Notes under the pieces: generated by a model
Told to the model about the DNA's origin: nothing
The model's database searches: none
What the model saw: the letters and a program-made list of their open reading frames with translations, nothing else
Program-made: the position numbers and the translations under genes
From: Caprimulgus europaeus
Lineage: Eukaryota; Chordata; Aves; Caprimulgiformes; Caprimulgidae
Length of the DNA: 64,000 bases
Assembly (NCBI GenBank): GCA_907165065.1
Contig: OU015541.1
Location: forward strand, 2,418,001 to 2,482,000
Direction of reading: 5' to 3'
In this document: piece after piece, positions 25,601 to 40,000 of the stretch
How positions within the stretch are numbered: position 1 is the stretch's first letter
How the letters are laid out: each line of letters opens with the position of its first letter

Positions 25601-28323
25601 GTTAAATGTTTTTCAAACATTACTTGTGCTGAAATGTCAAAGATCAGCCACAAGTGTGGTCAGCTGTTTTTAGGACCTAGTTTTAGTTATTGCTGCCCAA
25701 GTTATCTTGAATATTTGGGCTTTGAAGTTTTTTTCCTTGTTAAATCACAGCAAAGAGATAAAGGAAACATGATTTAAAGCCAAGACTTCAGCAAAAATAA
25801 AACTTAATACCTCATAGCAAGCATGAGGGTGATGAATGACACCTTATACTTCTATTGGTTTGTTTAATAACCTTTCCTAATTGAGGGCTGGTATGGGTTA
25901 CCTCATCCAACTTTACCTAAATAAATTGCTGATACTTCTGTTAGGGAAGAAAGGAACAAAGCAATGAGTTTATCTCTATTTTGCACCCATACTAAATAAG
26001 CTGAGTGGGTAAAATGGGCTTCCAGGGTCAAAAAAGCAACCCTGACAGATCTCAGACAGATTTAACTTTTTTTTTTTAAGAAATGAAGTCTCCTCAAAGC
26101 TATCAGAGCATCCCAGGCTTCTGGGTGGAACTCAAACATCAGCATGGCACGGCATGGACCACATTTTTCCTTGTCTTTCTTCCTCCCAGGTATATGTAAC
26201 ACTGGGGCACTTTCCAAAGCATGTTATATGGCCAAAAGTTGAGAATTCTTGGGTTCTCATCCTGAATTTTTCCTTTTGATCTGCACAGTTTTGGGGTGAA
26301 GGTTTCACTTGGATCAATGGTTCGTGTCTGACACATTCACCAAGGGGAGTAAGGAATTACTCCTCTGTGATGCCATGGTTTGCTAGCAAGTGGTTATGCT
26401 TTCTTGTTGAGTGGTAAGCCTGGTTTTGATCTCTGAGGTTCAATTAGTGTGCAGTGATGTGTATTCACCACAGAAAGGGTAGGGACGACAGCAGGGGTTA
26501 TTCTCTAACTCCCAGGTTTTGTTAGAAGCCTTTTTCCCTGTGATCAGGCTGAAATGGTGCTGCCTTGTATCCCATGGGATGTGAGGTGGCTGAGAGGGAT
26601 GGAGGAGGTTGTGAAGGCAGACTGAGTGGTTGGTGGGAAGATCCTGAGGGAGGAGGGGGCTTATGTTGTCTACATTTGAAAGAAAACCCCTGGAAAGCAC
26701 CTGCTGTGTGGGCTGCAATCCTGGGACAGAGAAGACACAAACTCCCAGACCTCAGAAGGTTGCTCAGTCTGTTCACCTACCCTAGGGCAAGGTCAGCTCT
26801 GCTGAAACCATCTGCTTATAGTCCTGCTCATGTGGAGCTGGTAGGAATCAAAGCACCTGAACAGCCACATGAAAATACCTCTAGAGTCCTGCTCAAAACC
26901 AACCTCCTTCATTTTTCTTTTCATGCAGTTGTGGAGCCTGCAAGGGTCTCTATGGACAGAACCAAAAAAAGCCTGTATTTCAGAGCAGGCAAAATAAGTA
27001 AAATACACCTTCATGCTCCTGGAGAATGGAGCAGAGGGACATGACAAACCCCAGTGTTCCCCATGGCATCCTGTGAATAATGCAACAAACTTCTAAAAGG
27101 AGAAAGAGGAGGAAAGAAAACAAACAAACAACAAAGAAGCCCCACACTGATGTTCCTGTAGCAAGGAGCACCTACTGCTGGGGCAGTTAAAGAGAAGGAA
27201 CTTTGTCCTGGATACCAGTGGCTGTGGAAAAGACACAGCAGCTAGGAGATTAACTTAAGTGGGGTGGTGGATGTGGTAAGACACTTTTGCTACAACTTGA
27301 GGCAGGTGGTAGCAGTGATTTGGTTAGTTTTATAGGTATAAGACTTTCAATTTTTTTTAAAATCAAGAGGAGCAGGTTCTGCTTCCAGCTGCACCAGGAG
27401 GAAGTGGTCAGAGAACCTCCTGTTCCTGCCTGGCCAGATGGATGGTGCATAACTGCAAGGAGTGTTTGGTTCTGGAGGCTCCATTTCCACTTATGGCACA
27501 CAGATTGGGAGAAGAAAACACTCTTCTTGTGGGAAGAGTCACCAGATGGTGCTCTTACATATGGTCATAGCAGGTCGTTGCCTGCAAATACTGTTTCTCC
27601 AGCTGTCTTGCTAGTTTGAGCAGTCCTTGGAGCAAACTGTTGGGTGTAGCATCATCCCTAAGATACACAGATCATCTGTAAAATGACTGCAAATGGTAGC
27701 ACTGGATTAAGCTGAGAAGGTCTCTTATCTGACCAGATGCATGTGCTGAGTCCACAGACAAGCTAATTATAGGGGATGACATATTTCACCCTAGGCTGGA
27801 GGCACACATAGCTATTTGCTGGGTTTCACTTGACTGGTGGCTTCTCAAACTGTGACAAGCCATCATTTGTAATTGCTTGTTCGTATTTTTTATCTCTTAA
27901 GACAGTTTCTGGACATCAAATGTTCTCTCAGGAGTGCTCAGCTCAGCTTTACCATGGCCATCACAGGAGGGTGTAACCAGCATTAAATAGGAAACAATCA
28001 TCTAGCATACAAGAAACAAATTTTACACAACTCTTGAAGACCTCACTTCATTGACTTCTAATGCAAAACCAGACTGGGATGATCCAAATCTGTTCCTGTC
28101 AGATAGGGCTTTGCAAGTACCTGCAAAACTGATTCACATAAAGAAAAGCAGGAGTTGTACTGTTGTCTTGAACTCCTGAGAAACCTCTTTGGAAGAGGTG
28201 GACTGGTCTTTGAAGCTTGGTTCCACTTCATTTGTCCTCTATCCCATTTGGTACCTTTTGAAGTTTCTTTGCATTGTTTCTCATTGCTCAGGCTCTACTG
28301 TCCCTCTCAGTGAGTGAAAATAA
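19609..28323. other. Intergenic, no gene seen
   Basis: About 8.7 kb. It includes a purine-rich block around 19979-20130, several short A or T runs, and an AAAC-rich run near 27116. Open frames up to 163 codons exist on both strands, but none shows a known domain or the codon pattern of a conserved exon. A single TTCAGCACC word near 20854 resembles a REST half-site but lacks its partner. Confidence 0.65.
20025..20130. repeat. GA-rich polypurine block with A17 run
   Basis: The + strand is almost purely A and G here, including 17 consecutive A at 20080-20096 and GGGAGAGGGAAAGGGA-type words on either side. Purine-rich composition begins around 19979. Confidence 0.85.
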
Positions 28324-28440
28324 AATATATTAAACTATATATATGGGGTTTATGTTTGTTTATATATATATAAAATATTTTTGTATATATATGCACATAA
28401 TATATATGTTGTGTGTATATATATATATATATGAATATAC
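28324..28440. repeat. AT-rich (TA)n microsatellite cluster
   Basis: Several (TA)n runs separated by short spacers such as ggggtttatg and tgttgtgtg. The longest run is about nine TA units near 28417-28432. It is self-complementary and likely length-variable. Confidence 0.92.
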
Positions 28441-30639
28441 AGGGGTTTTAAAATGAGGCTTTAAAGAATTTCTACTGCCTTAAAAATAAAAAAAAAATCT
28501 TTAGGGGAAATGCAAACCTGTAACTTCTTATGACAGTAAAGTTATGTTTATTTAACCTATTTCCTGTGGTGGCTTTCAAGTCTTATCCTGAAGAAAATGT
28601 TATGCCAATGCGTTACCATTTTTTCACAACTTGGACTTTAAAGAAAATGATCATCCCTGAGCTATTTTTTTTTTTTTCAGATCTTCAGAAACCTTAAATA
28701 GCATTTTTCTGCCTTCATCACAAACCCAGTTAAGCACTAGCTGCCTGAATGCATGAGCAGAAATATCTCACTTTGTTCAAGCTTTTAAACTCTCCTTGTC
28801 AACAAACGATAGGAGCATCTCTGCAAAGCGTGCCGTCACTTTTCTGCCGTCTCTCATGTGTCACTTTTCTCTTATTCCCCAAGGAGAAATGTCAATCACT
28901 GATTTACACTTCATATTTTCATTTACAAAGGAAAATCCTGTTAGGATACAAATTAATTCTGTGGCTATTTCTCAACTTCACAGAGGATATTAATTGTTCT
29001 CTTCCAGGCACTATGTAATTCCTTCCTACTACCATATTCTCTTTGGTTTTTAGGTTTTTTAATCCTCTTTTAAGAAGCCATACCTTCTGTTCATTTCCAA
29101 GGAAAGCAAGTGTAAACAAGTTTCAGCAAAAATACTAATTGTCTGTTGATACTGGTGGGAAGATGCTACTGTAGAATCAAAGGACCGTGGCTAAGATTAA
29201 ATTAGAGGAGAGAAACATTATTATAATTACTCAAACCTTGGATAGCCTCACACTCATAAGATTTGCTTTTGGAAATAATATTTTTCAACCCTCCATGACC
29301 AAACCATTTCCAATTATCTCTCACTTACTGTGGAGTAAGAGCTTGCATGTGGGTAGACCAGAACAGCTGATGTGTTCAGATTGAGATAGACAGGATTAAG
29401 AAATCATTTTGATTTTAAATCTAAGGAAGAAAGGAAGGAAAAGATCTTTTTACTGCTATATATTTAAATTGATCTATTTCTATAGCCACTCCCTGTCCAG
29501 CTAAGGAATCTGTTTGTTTATAGAAGAATAATTAGTAAAATGTTGTATTTTCTCCCCATGGACAATTATAGTTAATATTGAATCAGAAGACCTCCTGTTT
29601 AGTAGTTTTTGGCTCGAGAAGCATGATGATGGTCTCTGACCTTCCCTTCTCCTTGGATACTCCTGCTGAGCTTCCCATGATCTGGCTCAGAGCCTTGTGG
29701 GATGAGTAGTGATGGAGAAAGAGGCACTGTGGTACCCACAGCATCACCGTGGGTTCTATCAGAGGGGCAGAAAGAGGCCAAATTTAGAGAAATGCTTGGA
29801 AACCTGTTTGAAACTTTCCATGCTCTTAGTGCCTGGTAAATGTGTGCAAACTCCAATCTTCTGTTTAAAATGCCATTAATAGAAGCTCAGTTTGTGGAGA
29901 GGCAAACCAGGAGCTCTGACCTTCAGTTGGATCCCCTGTGACAGGGCTCACTAGGAAAGAGTCACCCCGTGCCCTGTGCCCCTCTGGAGCCCCTCCACAA
30001 GCATTTTCCTACTAAATCAGGGCTGACACTTCAAGTGAACTAAGCAAAAGGATTTTGGAGCTGAGCATCTTCAGTAAAAACAGGTACAACGTTAAGCTAA
30101 ATAACAGATGAATAATTTTAGCAGAAAAATGTGATGCATTGCCTAGAGGAGCCCTGGTGACGTCATTACCTGATTTTCCCCATGCTCCTGATGATGTGCT
30201 GCTTCTAACAAAAGGTGAAAGACTACTCATCCCTCTGGATTCCTGCACCTCACAAATTAGATCCAGATGAAGCTGACTTTGATTTAAACACCCTTGCAGT
30301 CAGAACATTGGAGAGCTGTGCTTCAGCTAATTAAAATTCCAGCAGTTCACCTTTGTGAGAGCTTAATTAGCTGGGATACTGCCTTCTCTATATTTATCTT
30401 GTGTGTCTTCCAGAGATGTGCATTGAAAGGAGGTTTGATTTGTGGGTTGTGTAACCACAAGTGTGCATAAACTTTTGTCCTCATCTCCCTGGAAAGATGG
30501 GTGCTGGGTAGGGGTCAGTGGATAAGTGTTTTTGTACATGGACCCTGAAAATTAAATGTACTTGTGTATTTTTCAGAGACTCAAGTCCCATAATTTTAAC
30601 TAGAGTTGCACGGTGAGATGTGTCCAACCCTTGCAGTGC
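28441..30639. other. Intergenic, no gene seen
   Basis: Unique AT-rich sequence with short A/T runs. No exon or repeat family recognised. Confidence 0.65.
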
Positions 30640-31031
30640 TGAAATTGCAGAAGCAAAGGGAGCTGGGGTTGTTTAGCCTGGAGAAAAGGAGGCTGAGGGG
30701 AGACCTTCTCATTCCCTGAAAGGAGGGTGGAGAGAGGTGGGGATGGGTCTGGTCAACCAAGGAACAAGTGACAGAAGAAGAGGAAATGGCCTCAGGTTGT
30801 GCCAAGGGCAGGTTTAGATTTGATATGAGGAAAAAACTCCTCATCAAAAGAATGGTCAAGCATCAGAACAGGCTGCCCAAGGAGGTGGTGGAGTCACCTT
30901 CCCTGGTGGGATTTAAAAGATGGGCAGACGAGGTGCTGAGGGACATGGGTTAGAGGTGGAATTGTTAGTGTTGAGCTTATGGTTGGACTCAATGATCTTA
31001 AAGATCTTTTCCAACCAAAACAAATCTGTGA
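30640..31031 (+). mobile_element. CR1 LINE 3' end
   Basis: Matches the CR1 3' region in the + orientation: tttagcctggagaaaaggag, the ORF2 C-terminal remnant ([36 protein letters not shown]), then ttggactcaatgatctt and ttccaacc near the end. It differs from the 2575/19328/44536 subfamily. The upstream part is truncated and the left border is approximate. Confidence 0.93.
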
Positions 31032-34000
31032 AAGCTGTTGTGCATGAAGAGCCTTGTATATCACCTCTGTTGATTTTGGATCAGGAGCATGAAAATCAAC
31101 TTGGGTAAATGATTTTTATTGCCAAATCATGTCCACTGTGTTTAAAATAAAGTATGAAAGCCACTGAAATCCCACCCCCTCCCTCTGCATAGCACATGCC
31201 CTGCAGCAACTTTCATTCTTGCCTGGATTTCTGGAGATGTTAAACTTCTCCTTCCCTCCCTCCCTCTTCTCCCTGCCTGTGGTGGTTGTTCAGTTTTTCT
31301 CAGGTGGGAATGTGGGTGCTGGTTTCCAGTGCAGATGGAGCAGGTACTGCCTTTACTGGGGGCCACGTGTGATGGTGGGTGGGTGAGAGAGGGATTAATG
31401 ACTTCAGTAGTGCCTTTTCTCCAAACCTGTGATGTATCAGTTCCTCCAAAATCCTGAGAAATCTTAAAATCATGAGACTTGAAAGATTATGCTGAGATGT
31501 TTGATTTGCTTGTGATTTCTTAACCTCTTTTTCACTTTAGCTGCAAATGTCAGATTTACAAATTTACATTAAAATTAATATAAAAACCAGATGTTTTTCT
31601 GGTTCCATAATGTGTAATTTTAAAGGAATTGCATTTCATAAGGAAGCCTCTTGAGAGCTGGTCTCAAAGTTTTATTCATGTGTAGCATTTTCTCAGGCAG
31701 GTACCACTAAGTCCTTCAAAACCCTACCTTGGTAGCCCAGACTAAAACCCAGCAGCTCAACCTTGCCTTCTCTCTTCTAAGGACACTCCAAACACTTGAG
31801 CATCCTTAAATCAGCAGCTGCTGTAACTGTGATGTGTATCACTATTTGACTTGCACACTCTGGATCCAGGAACGTTTCCCTCCTCCTGAGAGGTCAATAC
31901 AACCAGTGGCTTCCCTGTACCTGTGCAGAATGTCACACACAGCCCAGGGTGCAAATAACACCTTGATTCCTCAATGTATCTCCAAACTATTGTAGGAATA
32001 GCAGGTGAACCTCTGTTTCTACTAAGGTCAGGTCACCTCTCATATATATCCCAAGAAAAGTCATTATCTTTCCCTGTAAAATTAAAAAAAAACCCCATAA
32101 AAATCTTAAGTGCCAGAGCACACTGCAATTCTGAAAAAAAAATAGCTTTAAAACTTTAAATAGCTTTAAAAGCAATATTCTATTGCTGCCTTGCCCCCAA
32201 AACTACCTTCTTCTTGGAGAATACTTATGAACAGTCCATAATAAGGCAATAAATATTCAACAGAGCTTTTGTGGATGACTTTGAAGGACTTCTAATTACC
32301 TCTAATTAGGCTTACAAAGCCTCCCTTGTGCACACTTAGCTAATTCAGACCTTTTTCATTGTCATTTTTTTTTTTTTCTTCCTCCTCTGAAGGCCATTTC
32401 TCCATTCACATGCAGCATTCTTCAAGCAGAGAGTAGATCTGGAAAAATTAAAAGGGCCATCTCTAGCCTTGGCTGCATTAAATACCCAACAGCTTCACTG
32501 GAGGTGGGGTAAAAATTTAAGGTTTTGGTGCAGTGTTTCCCTAAATGTGGTTAAAGTCTCAATTAATGACAGTGGTGGTATCTGAGGGGTGAGGAGAGCC
32601 TTGCCAGGGCTCTGTAAAGGAGAAGGATGTGGGTGGTTCTGAGCTCTTGTGTTGGGACCAACGTTGTTGACCCCCTTGGATCTCACCTAAGCAGAGATCT
32701 TTGCAGGGACCATTTTTGCAGGCATCTGCATTCCCTTGTAATTGATTTTCATGGCTGCTAGATAGATTATTTGGATAAAGATGTTTATATCCTGGATAAA
32801 CACCAAGAAGTTGAGGTGCTGCTCTGGGGTGATCCATCCCCTCAAACATTTGGGGAATTGCTTGTAATGAGTTGTTGCTATGGCTCTGGACAGATTTTCT
32901 TGTATCTTAGCAATGATTGTCTTTGACTGAGGCTTTGGCTGCTACAGTTGGGATCCTGATGGAAATATTCAGGCTGTCAGCCCTTTGCCTGCTCTTATGC
33001 TGTGTCTCCTCCATGAATGATCTCCTACCCCACTCCACAAAACTGATAGCTTGCTGCAGGCAACGTCATTCCTTGCAACCTAGCAATTTACACCTTGCTG
33101 AAATGATTGTGGTATTAGAATAACATCACTTCTGCATGGGACCTGACTTGACTTTTAATAAACTGCAGGGCTGGTGTGATCAGTCACCATGAGTCACTGG
33201 CTATAGCAGAGCTGAGCAACTCTCTGCCTTCAAAACCAGCTTCAGTGAATCCCCCCTCAGGAACCTCATTGATTTTTCCCTGTGTAATTTATATATTTGT
33301 GTTTGCTTTCTGTGAATAAAGGAGAAAACAATGGCTGGGTCTGCTCACAGAGGCAGTTCTGTGAAGCAAATATCCCTCAGTGAAACCCTTGAATGAATTC
33401 CAAAGCCCTTTCACTAGTGGGAGGGAGGAAATAAAAACCAACAAATACCAGCAAGAGAAAAATGTTACTGTTATGTGGGTTTTTAAGTCTAGAAAGTGTT
33501 CCACACTTCCAGCAAACAACTTCTCCAAAGCAGAACAAGCTGTGCTGAAGTGTAACCAGAGGTTTTTCTCCATATCTTCATTTTCCTATAAAATGATGCA
33601 GCAGTGGCACTGGCAGAGACCCTGGGTGAAGGGCTGGGAGGTGGGACTGCGTGGTCTCAGGGTTACGTTGCAAGTCTTGTGATGTCCCAACAGCCTCAGC
33701 TACTGAAGTTAAAGAAGCACCTAAGAACTTCAGGGGTTTTTCCTTTCTTATAGCTGAAAAAAATCTTGGTCAAGAAATGAAGTGTACATTCTCTGCAAGA
33801 TGGGGCAATAAGAATTGAAAATAACCTCATATACGTGTTTTAATTCTATATTTTTTTTTTTAAGAAAAACTCTTGCTTTTTTGGAGCATGACTCTTGTTT
33901 GTGGGCTCTTTTGTTTCTATGTGAAGTGGCCAGCGTTGCACAAAGCAAAGCTCAGCTCAGTGATTTGGGTCTTTGTTAAGGACAAAGATCAGAAATTCTT

Positions 34001-37000
34001 CTGCAGAGAGGATGCACTGCAGGAACCTCTCCTGCTGGAGATGTTTGAATACAGAGAGTAAAATGGCTCTGTGGTCCTGACAGCATGGCAATTTATGTTT
34101 GCTATTATAGTTGATTGATTTTTCACTCTGTGCTGTGTGGAGCTGTCTGACTTCCATTTAAATACTCCATTGCTCAAGGAGTTTGTGTGAGTTATCCGCA
34201 CCTAGGCCACAGGATTAAACTCAACTGCTCCTACACGGTGACAATTCTGCTTCCACCAAAATTTTCATCCCACAAAATGGCCATAGTCTGGGATTGCAGT
34301 GTTCTGTTGTGTCTAACTTGGTTCCCTTGCCAGTAACAAGATCATGACTGAGAATAGCTGAGGAATCTGGATATTCTCTTGTGAGCACTTTCTGGACAGG
34401 CAGTGGGGATAATTTGCCCATGTCCACCTTTTCTTCTTTTACACAAATCTTACTCCTTGTTGCAGCCCACAAATTAATCAACTCCTCTCTGATTGCACTA
34501 AAATCTTTCAGGATTACAGGCAAAATGTCAGCAGAAGCCTCACTATGAACAAGGGTGGGGTTTTTCTTTGCTGCTCACTTAGCCATACCTATTTTTGTGT
34601 GAAATAGTCTGGGGAGTCCTTTTTCATTTCTCTCCTAGTCCCTAATGCCAAAATTTGAAAGAATGGATGAACTTTTACTCCTGATGTTCTGGCTGGTCTT
34701 GAGGACTTCAAAGAAAGTAAATAGACACATGTCACTGTGGTTTTGGAGATAGTATACAAAAAGAAATATGCCAGTGCCCATTTCTGCCACCAACTCATTC
34801 TCAAGAGTTCGGTTGAATTTCTCTTATCACAGATGAGAGAAGGTACCTTCAGTGTGGGTGTCCCATGCAAAGGTTTCAAGCCCATGGAGCAGAAGATTGT
34901 TCAGGCCAAGAGTTTTGTTCTGTATAGGAAGGAGCTGTTTGATTTTTGGACCTGGAGGCCAGAGCTGGGAATGGATTTCTATTCCCCCAAGTTCCATTCA
35001 GAGCTGAATGTCTGATCTGAAACCCATTTCCAGTTAGAAATATGCTACAGGAGATCAAAAGAGGAATATTTTATCCCCTTAGAGAAGAAACTTTTATGTA
35101 TATTGCTCAGTGTAAAAAATGTCTTCTTCCTGTTGAACAGCAAAATAAAAATGACAAGACCATTTCCATTTGCCAAGAGCATTTCCAGCCTGAGCCAGCC
35201 CAAAGGCACAACTTGGTATTTTCAAGTGTCAATCAAAGATGCTTTCCCTTCAGCTGGTGCAGGGTCCAACAATAGGCCATATGGGACGTTAGTCTGTGCC
35301 AAATGAAGAATTGAATCAGGAATAAAACACGTCAAAGTAGCTTCATGCTAATTCCAAGCTCCACAGTCACCATGATGGGAGGGGACTTCTTGTAGTCAAG
35401 CCAGCCCAATCATCTTCATTGGCAAAATAAGAAGCATCACAGGTATAAATATCCCTACACTTTGGGGTATTTGGAGTGGCAGGATGAGGCCTAAAGACAT
35501 CATGATAAAATATTTTTTGCAGAAAATAACCACATTCTTAAGTAGCAAAAGACTACTGTGGTTTACAGACAGTACTTTGACGGGCATGGTCCTGATCTCC
35601 AAAGATATTCAAGCACTAGAAATCAAGAGTTTGTGTTCCACTACCCAGACTGAGCAGTGCATAGTGCTGTAAATAAAGGCTGCTCAAATACCCTGTCCAT
35701 GAATCTGGACCCCAGTGAAGGTCAGTGTGTTATTAATATGCAGGACTTGTACTTTGGAAGCAGGGAAAGAAGCTGCAACATCCCAGGAAGATGGTGTAGT
35801 TTTTGGAAATCAGTGGGAAATGGGGGCTTCTTTGAAAAACTTCCTCTTTAATCAAGGAAACCCTTGTGATCCAGAAAACCGTGGGAGGAACAGATGGCTG
35901 ATGGTTCTTTTCACGTAGGCCAGTCAGCAGGAAAAATAATAGAAGCATGTGTCTTAATGAGCAGAAAGATGTGAGCCTGAAGGTACCAGTAATGGGGGAG
36001 ATGGGTGCAGACAAACCAGGAATTACCATCCCAGTTATCAAAAGGTTTCCTTATCTGTTGCTCAAAAAGAGATGTTCTGAGGTCTGTGAAGGGAGAAATG
36101 ATCTGTGGCCCTCATTCAGACTGTTATGGCATCTTTTTCTGGAGCTCTTGGATTGTTCACTCTCCACCTCTCAAGGTGCACATTGGAGAGGTGCAGCACC
36201 TGGATCAATTGTCTACATGATGGGTGTGACCACAGCTTGTCTGTCAGCCATTAGAAAAGATGATGCTTTACATCTTCCTTTTCTTTCTTAAGGTCATCTC
36301 ATCTGGCTTGATTTTAGCCAATCCACTGGGCAGGATGGTAGCAACTCAACAATCACCAGTTCCATGGGTTTCCTGAAAAAACTTTCCTCCCCTGTTTGGA
36401 CAGTTCTTTGGAAGATTCACATCCTAAGACTGTCAGTTAGCTATGAATGAATCCAACCATTGAGGAGATCCAACCAATCCCATCCAGTGAGGAGACTGAT
36501 GAAAAAATAAGAAGCTGGAACAGCACTATCATTGCAACCTCTACTGCAGGTGGCTTTTGGACAGAGCTTAAGAAATTAAGTATACATACCTATATATTTA
36601 TAAATATTAATGTTTATAAATACATATATGTTTATTTTTCATAGTAGCTCTTCCAAACTCTATAAGGACAAAATTCTGTTGAATTCTGGGTATTGCCAGA
36701 AATGAGAATTTCAAAGTTACTTCAGAAGCTGTGGGAAAGCTGCCCTTATCCCTGCACAATTGAGGTAGGACCCCAGTGCCAATGAGTGCGAGCCAGTTAC
36801 TACTCAACTGTAATTGAGATTTAAGAGCTATCATTTCCTATTGGTTAACCAAGGAAATATTTATGGCCAAAGCCTGGTGCCAAGCACAATATTTATGACC
36901 AAGTTTTTAACACTGACTGTATTTTTTAATGCTGATTTTTGCATAGAGGACACAGATCACTTTCACACTGATGTGGGCATGAAACCAGAGCCTGAAGTCA

Positions 37001-40000
37001 TCAAGACAGAGCTTGGAGAAGGGTCTGTCTCTGGTAAATCTCATCTTTGCCTTCACAGCAACCTTGGAGAGAGCACCTGAAGTAGACATCAGAAGGCCTG
37101 GACTGCTCTGCTTTGCTCTCTTTTCCTGGCTAAAGTGACCCCTGCTTAGGGTGTTAATGCCTGGCATGGATGTTGCTCTAGATCATGTCTATGCACTGGG
37201 ATTGAGGGCTTCAGATTAGGGTGGCATCTCCTGAGCTCCATTGATTCAACCAGAGGATGGCTGGAGAAGCTTCCATCTCCTGCTCTCCAGCTGGATGGAT
37301 GATGTGTGCACCACTGAGCTCCTGATGTTCATAGCCCAGGGTGTTCAGTAGATTTATTACACTTCACATTAATACATCGGGCCAGGAGCTCAGGGGAGGT
37401 TGTAACTTGTTCAGCCACCTCATCTGTGGGTCTCATCTCGCTGCTTTTGTAGCATGCAGTGTCTTCAGACAGGTTTGTGCTGTTTGGGAAAATGTGATCC
37501 ATAGCTGGTGCTGATTATGGTGAGAAAATGGAAAGGATTTGTCAATCAGTCAACTGGAGATTTCTTTAGTGAATAAATTGGGCAGCATTTGCCCTCTGAT
37601 GAGGAAGGACAAGAGCCTAATTTAGATCTACAAAGCTGAGCTGTGAAACCAAAGCTATCCTTGGAGAACAAACTTGTCTGGAGAGATGTGCTTCTGTTCT
37701 CTAATTTAAAAATCTATCTTCTTGGATCTTGAGAGAAGGGAAAGCTGCCTCCTTGCTCTTCATGGGCTCTTTACAATGAAGCCTGGCATTTACAAATAAG
37801 ATGTAGAGGTTCATCTGATTTGTAACATGAGGTCTTTAATAGTTGTAGAGCTGGAAGCCTTAATGAGGCCATGACTTGCTGCTTTGCTTCCTTTCTGTTT
37901 TTAATGGTTGGCTCACTTTGTTTATTGCTTTGTTTTAGCATAGCCAGAATCACAAATCCTCTTGTTGCTTTATTAATGATGAACCTTATTCAGAAATTCC
38001 CAGGATAAATCTGAGTGAGGAACAGGAAGAGGAGAAATCCAGAGGAAAAATAATTGTCTGGATTAGTGTATTTTGATGACTCAGTGGTTGGAGAAAAAGT
38101 TGACCACCAGGTAACAGAGCTGTGGAGGACAGAGAGATGCCAGCCAGGAGACAAAGGTGGTAAAAGAATTCTTCCTGCTCTCCATCAGCACAGCCTGTTT
38201 AGAGTTAAACACAGCTGGATGCTCACCAGAGCTTTGTTATGGAAATAATCCTGCAAGGTGCTGAGCTCCCTTAACTCCCAGCTCAGCAATGCATGAGAAA
38301 TTCAAGGCAACACAATAGGTTAATGCATGAGGACTCTTGTGCTTGGATTCAGATCTTAATCAGCTCACGGAGAGGACGGAGAGATGTTGCATTAGCCGCA
38401 GTGCCCTGCTGTGAAGTGTATATATTATCTGCTCCATGGCCTGTTGAGCATCTCTGCATGGCTGAACCATGGGAGTTGCCCTGGATCAGGACTGTAGTGC
38501 CCTGACTGAGGGACACGTGCCTGTGGTGGCCCCTAGAACCTGTTTTGTCTGCTTACTGTGTGCATTTTGTGATGGAAACTAGTCTAGAAAGGAATCACGT
38601 AGGGGATGCAGCTTTGGAGCATCTCATGTCAGATGTGTTGCTCTTTTCCAATGGAAAGCTGGTTTCTCGCTGTGGGTGCTGTTGTAGTTGTAAAGCCATG
38701 ACACTGCCTTTGTCCCTAGAGTCTGATCATTGCCATGAGGATGCCCCAGGAAATAATAATAGCCTACATTGTATGGTTGGAAACCCATCCACTCCACAGC
38801 CAACTTAGAAGAAGGAAAGAAGCCTGGGAGAAACTGGGGTTTCATAACCACATCTACTGCTGTGGAAAAAATAATTACTACACTTGTTTTTTCTCTGTTG
38901 TTTTTATTCCCATGCAGGTGTCTCAGCTTCCCTGCATGGCCAAAAGTCTCTTAAACAGTAAAAATGTTTGATTTAGTTAAAAATGTCTGTCAAAGTCTTC
39001 TGGTGCTTCACAGGCAATCTGAAATAAATCTGAATAAATCAGAGTCACTCTTGTGAGGCCAGCAGTACCTCATAGATTTCCCCAGAGGCAGATGGAGCCT
39101 GCTCTTCTGAGGAACAGCCTTGCACATCCCTCTGCTCATTTCAATGCACATATCACTGAAAAGAGATCTCTCCCCCTTCAGTGTTGAGTTGGTTTTTTTT
39201 TTCCTACTGCTTTTGCTTTACCTCAAGTCTCTGTTGATGACAAAGCAGTTAAGAATGGGATGGAGAAATCTTTATCACAGGGGGGAAAAAAAAATCGGAT
39301 CACCTTTGAATGCAAAAGTGGCGTTTCTGAAGCATTCCATTAACTGGCTTTGTCCCATGTGTCAAGCCCAAACAGGGAATGAGGAAGGAGAGATTATCAT
39401 TATTGTGTCCCACTTCTGGAGATTCAAACATGCAGGTGACATGTTACAAAATAAACAGAGGCCAAGAGCTGGACCTGGTGACCTGGCAGTGGCATCCAGG
39501 GCAAGATCACGGCAAGAGAGGGCAAATTCAACAGAAGTGCAATGTGCTTCTGCCTTCAACTGCACTCAGCAGTTGAATTGTTTCCATATTGAACTGGTGA
39601 CAGCAGGAGAGGGGGCTCAGGAACAGTTTATATGCAGGAACCCAACTCTCAGCGACCTTCCAACTCCTTCAGTACCTTTTCCAGTATAAAAATTATTTGA
39701 GAAAGGGCCAAAATGGGGAAGAGATTTGCAGGAGTGCTGAATGCAAGATAGTGGATTCAAGAGCTATCAGATCTTTGCAAAATCTTGGAATACTACTAAA
39801 TGACCCAAAACACTTGACCCTGAGCTTGTCACTGGCTTGTGCTTATATTTAAATCTGAGATTTCATTGAAAACCTGGGGGAAACACTCCCTTTGTTCTGT
39901 TTAGTTCAGTCCACAACCTCAAACAGCTGGGGTGTTTGCATGCAGTTTTTGTGAACATCTGGTTTACCCAAATTATCCACATTGTTTTTTCAAACAAAGG

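Noticed and set aside
28324..28440. Hairpin/origin-like structure in the TA repeats
   Set aside because: (TA)n runs always look self-complementary; there is no specific motif beyond microsatellite.
39120..39689. 189-codon open frame as a gene
   Set aside because: It crosses a poly-T tract, has no recognisable domain, and no splice or conservation signal supports it.
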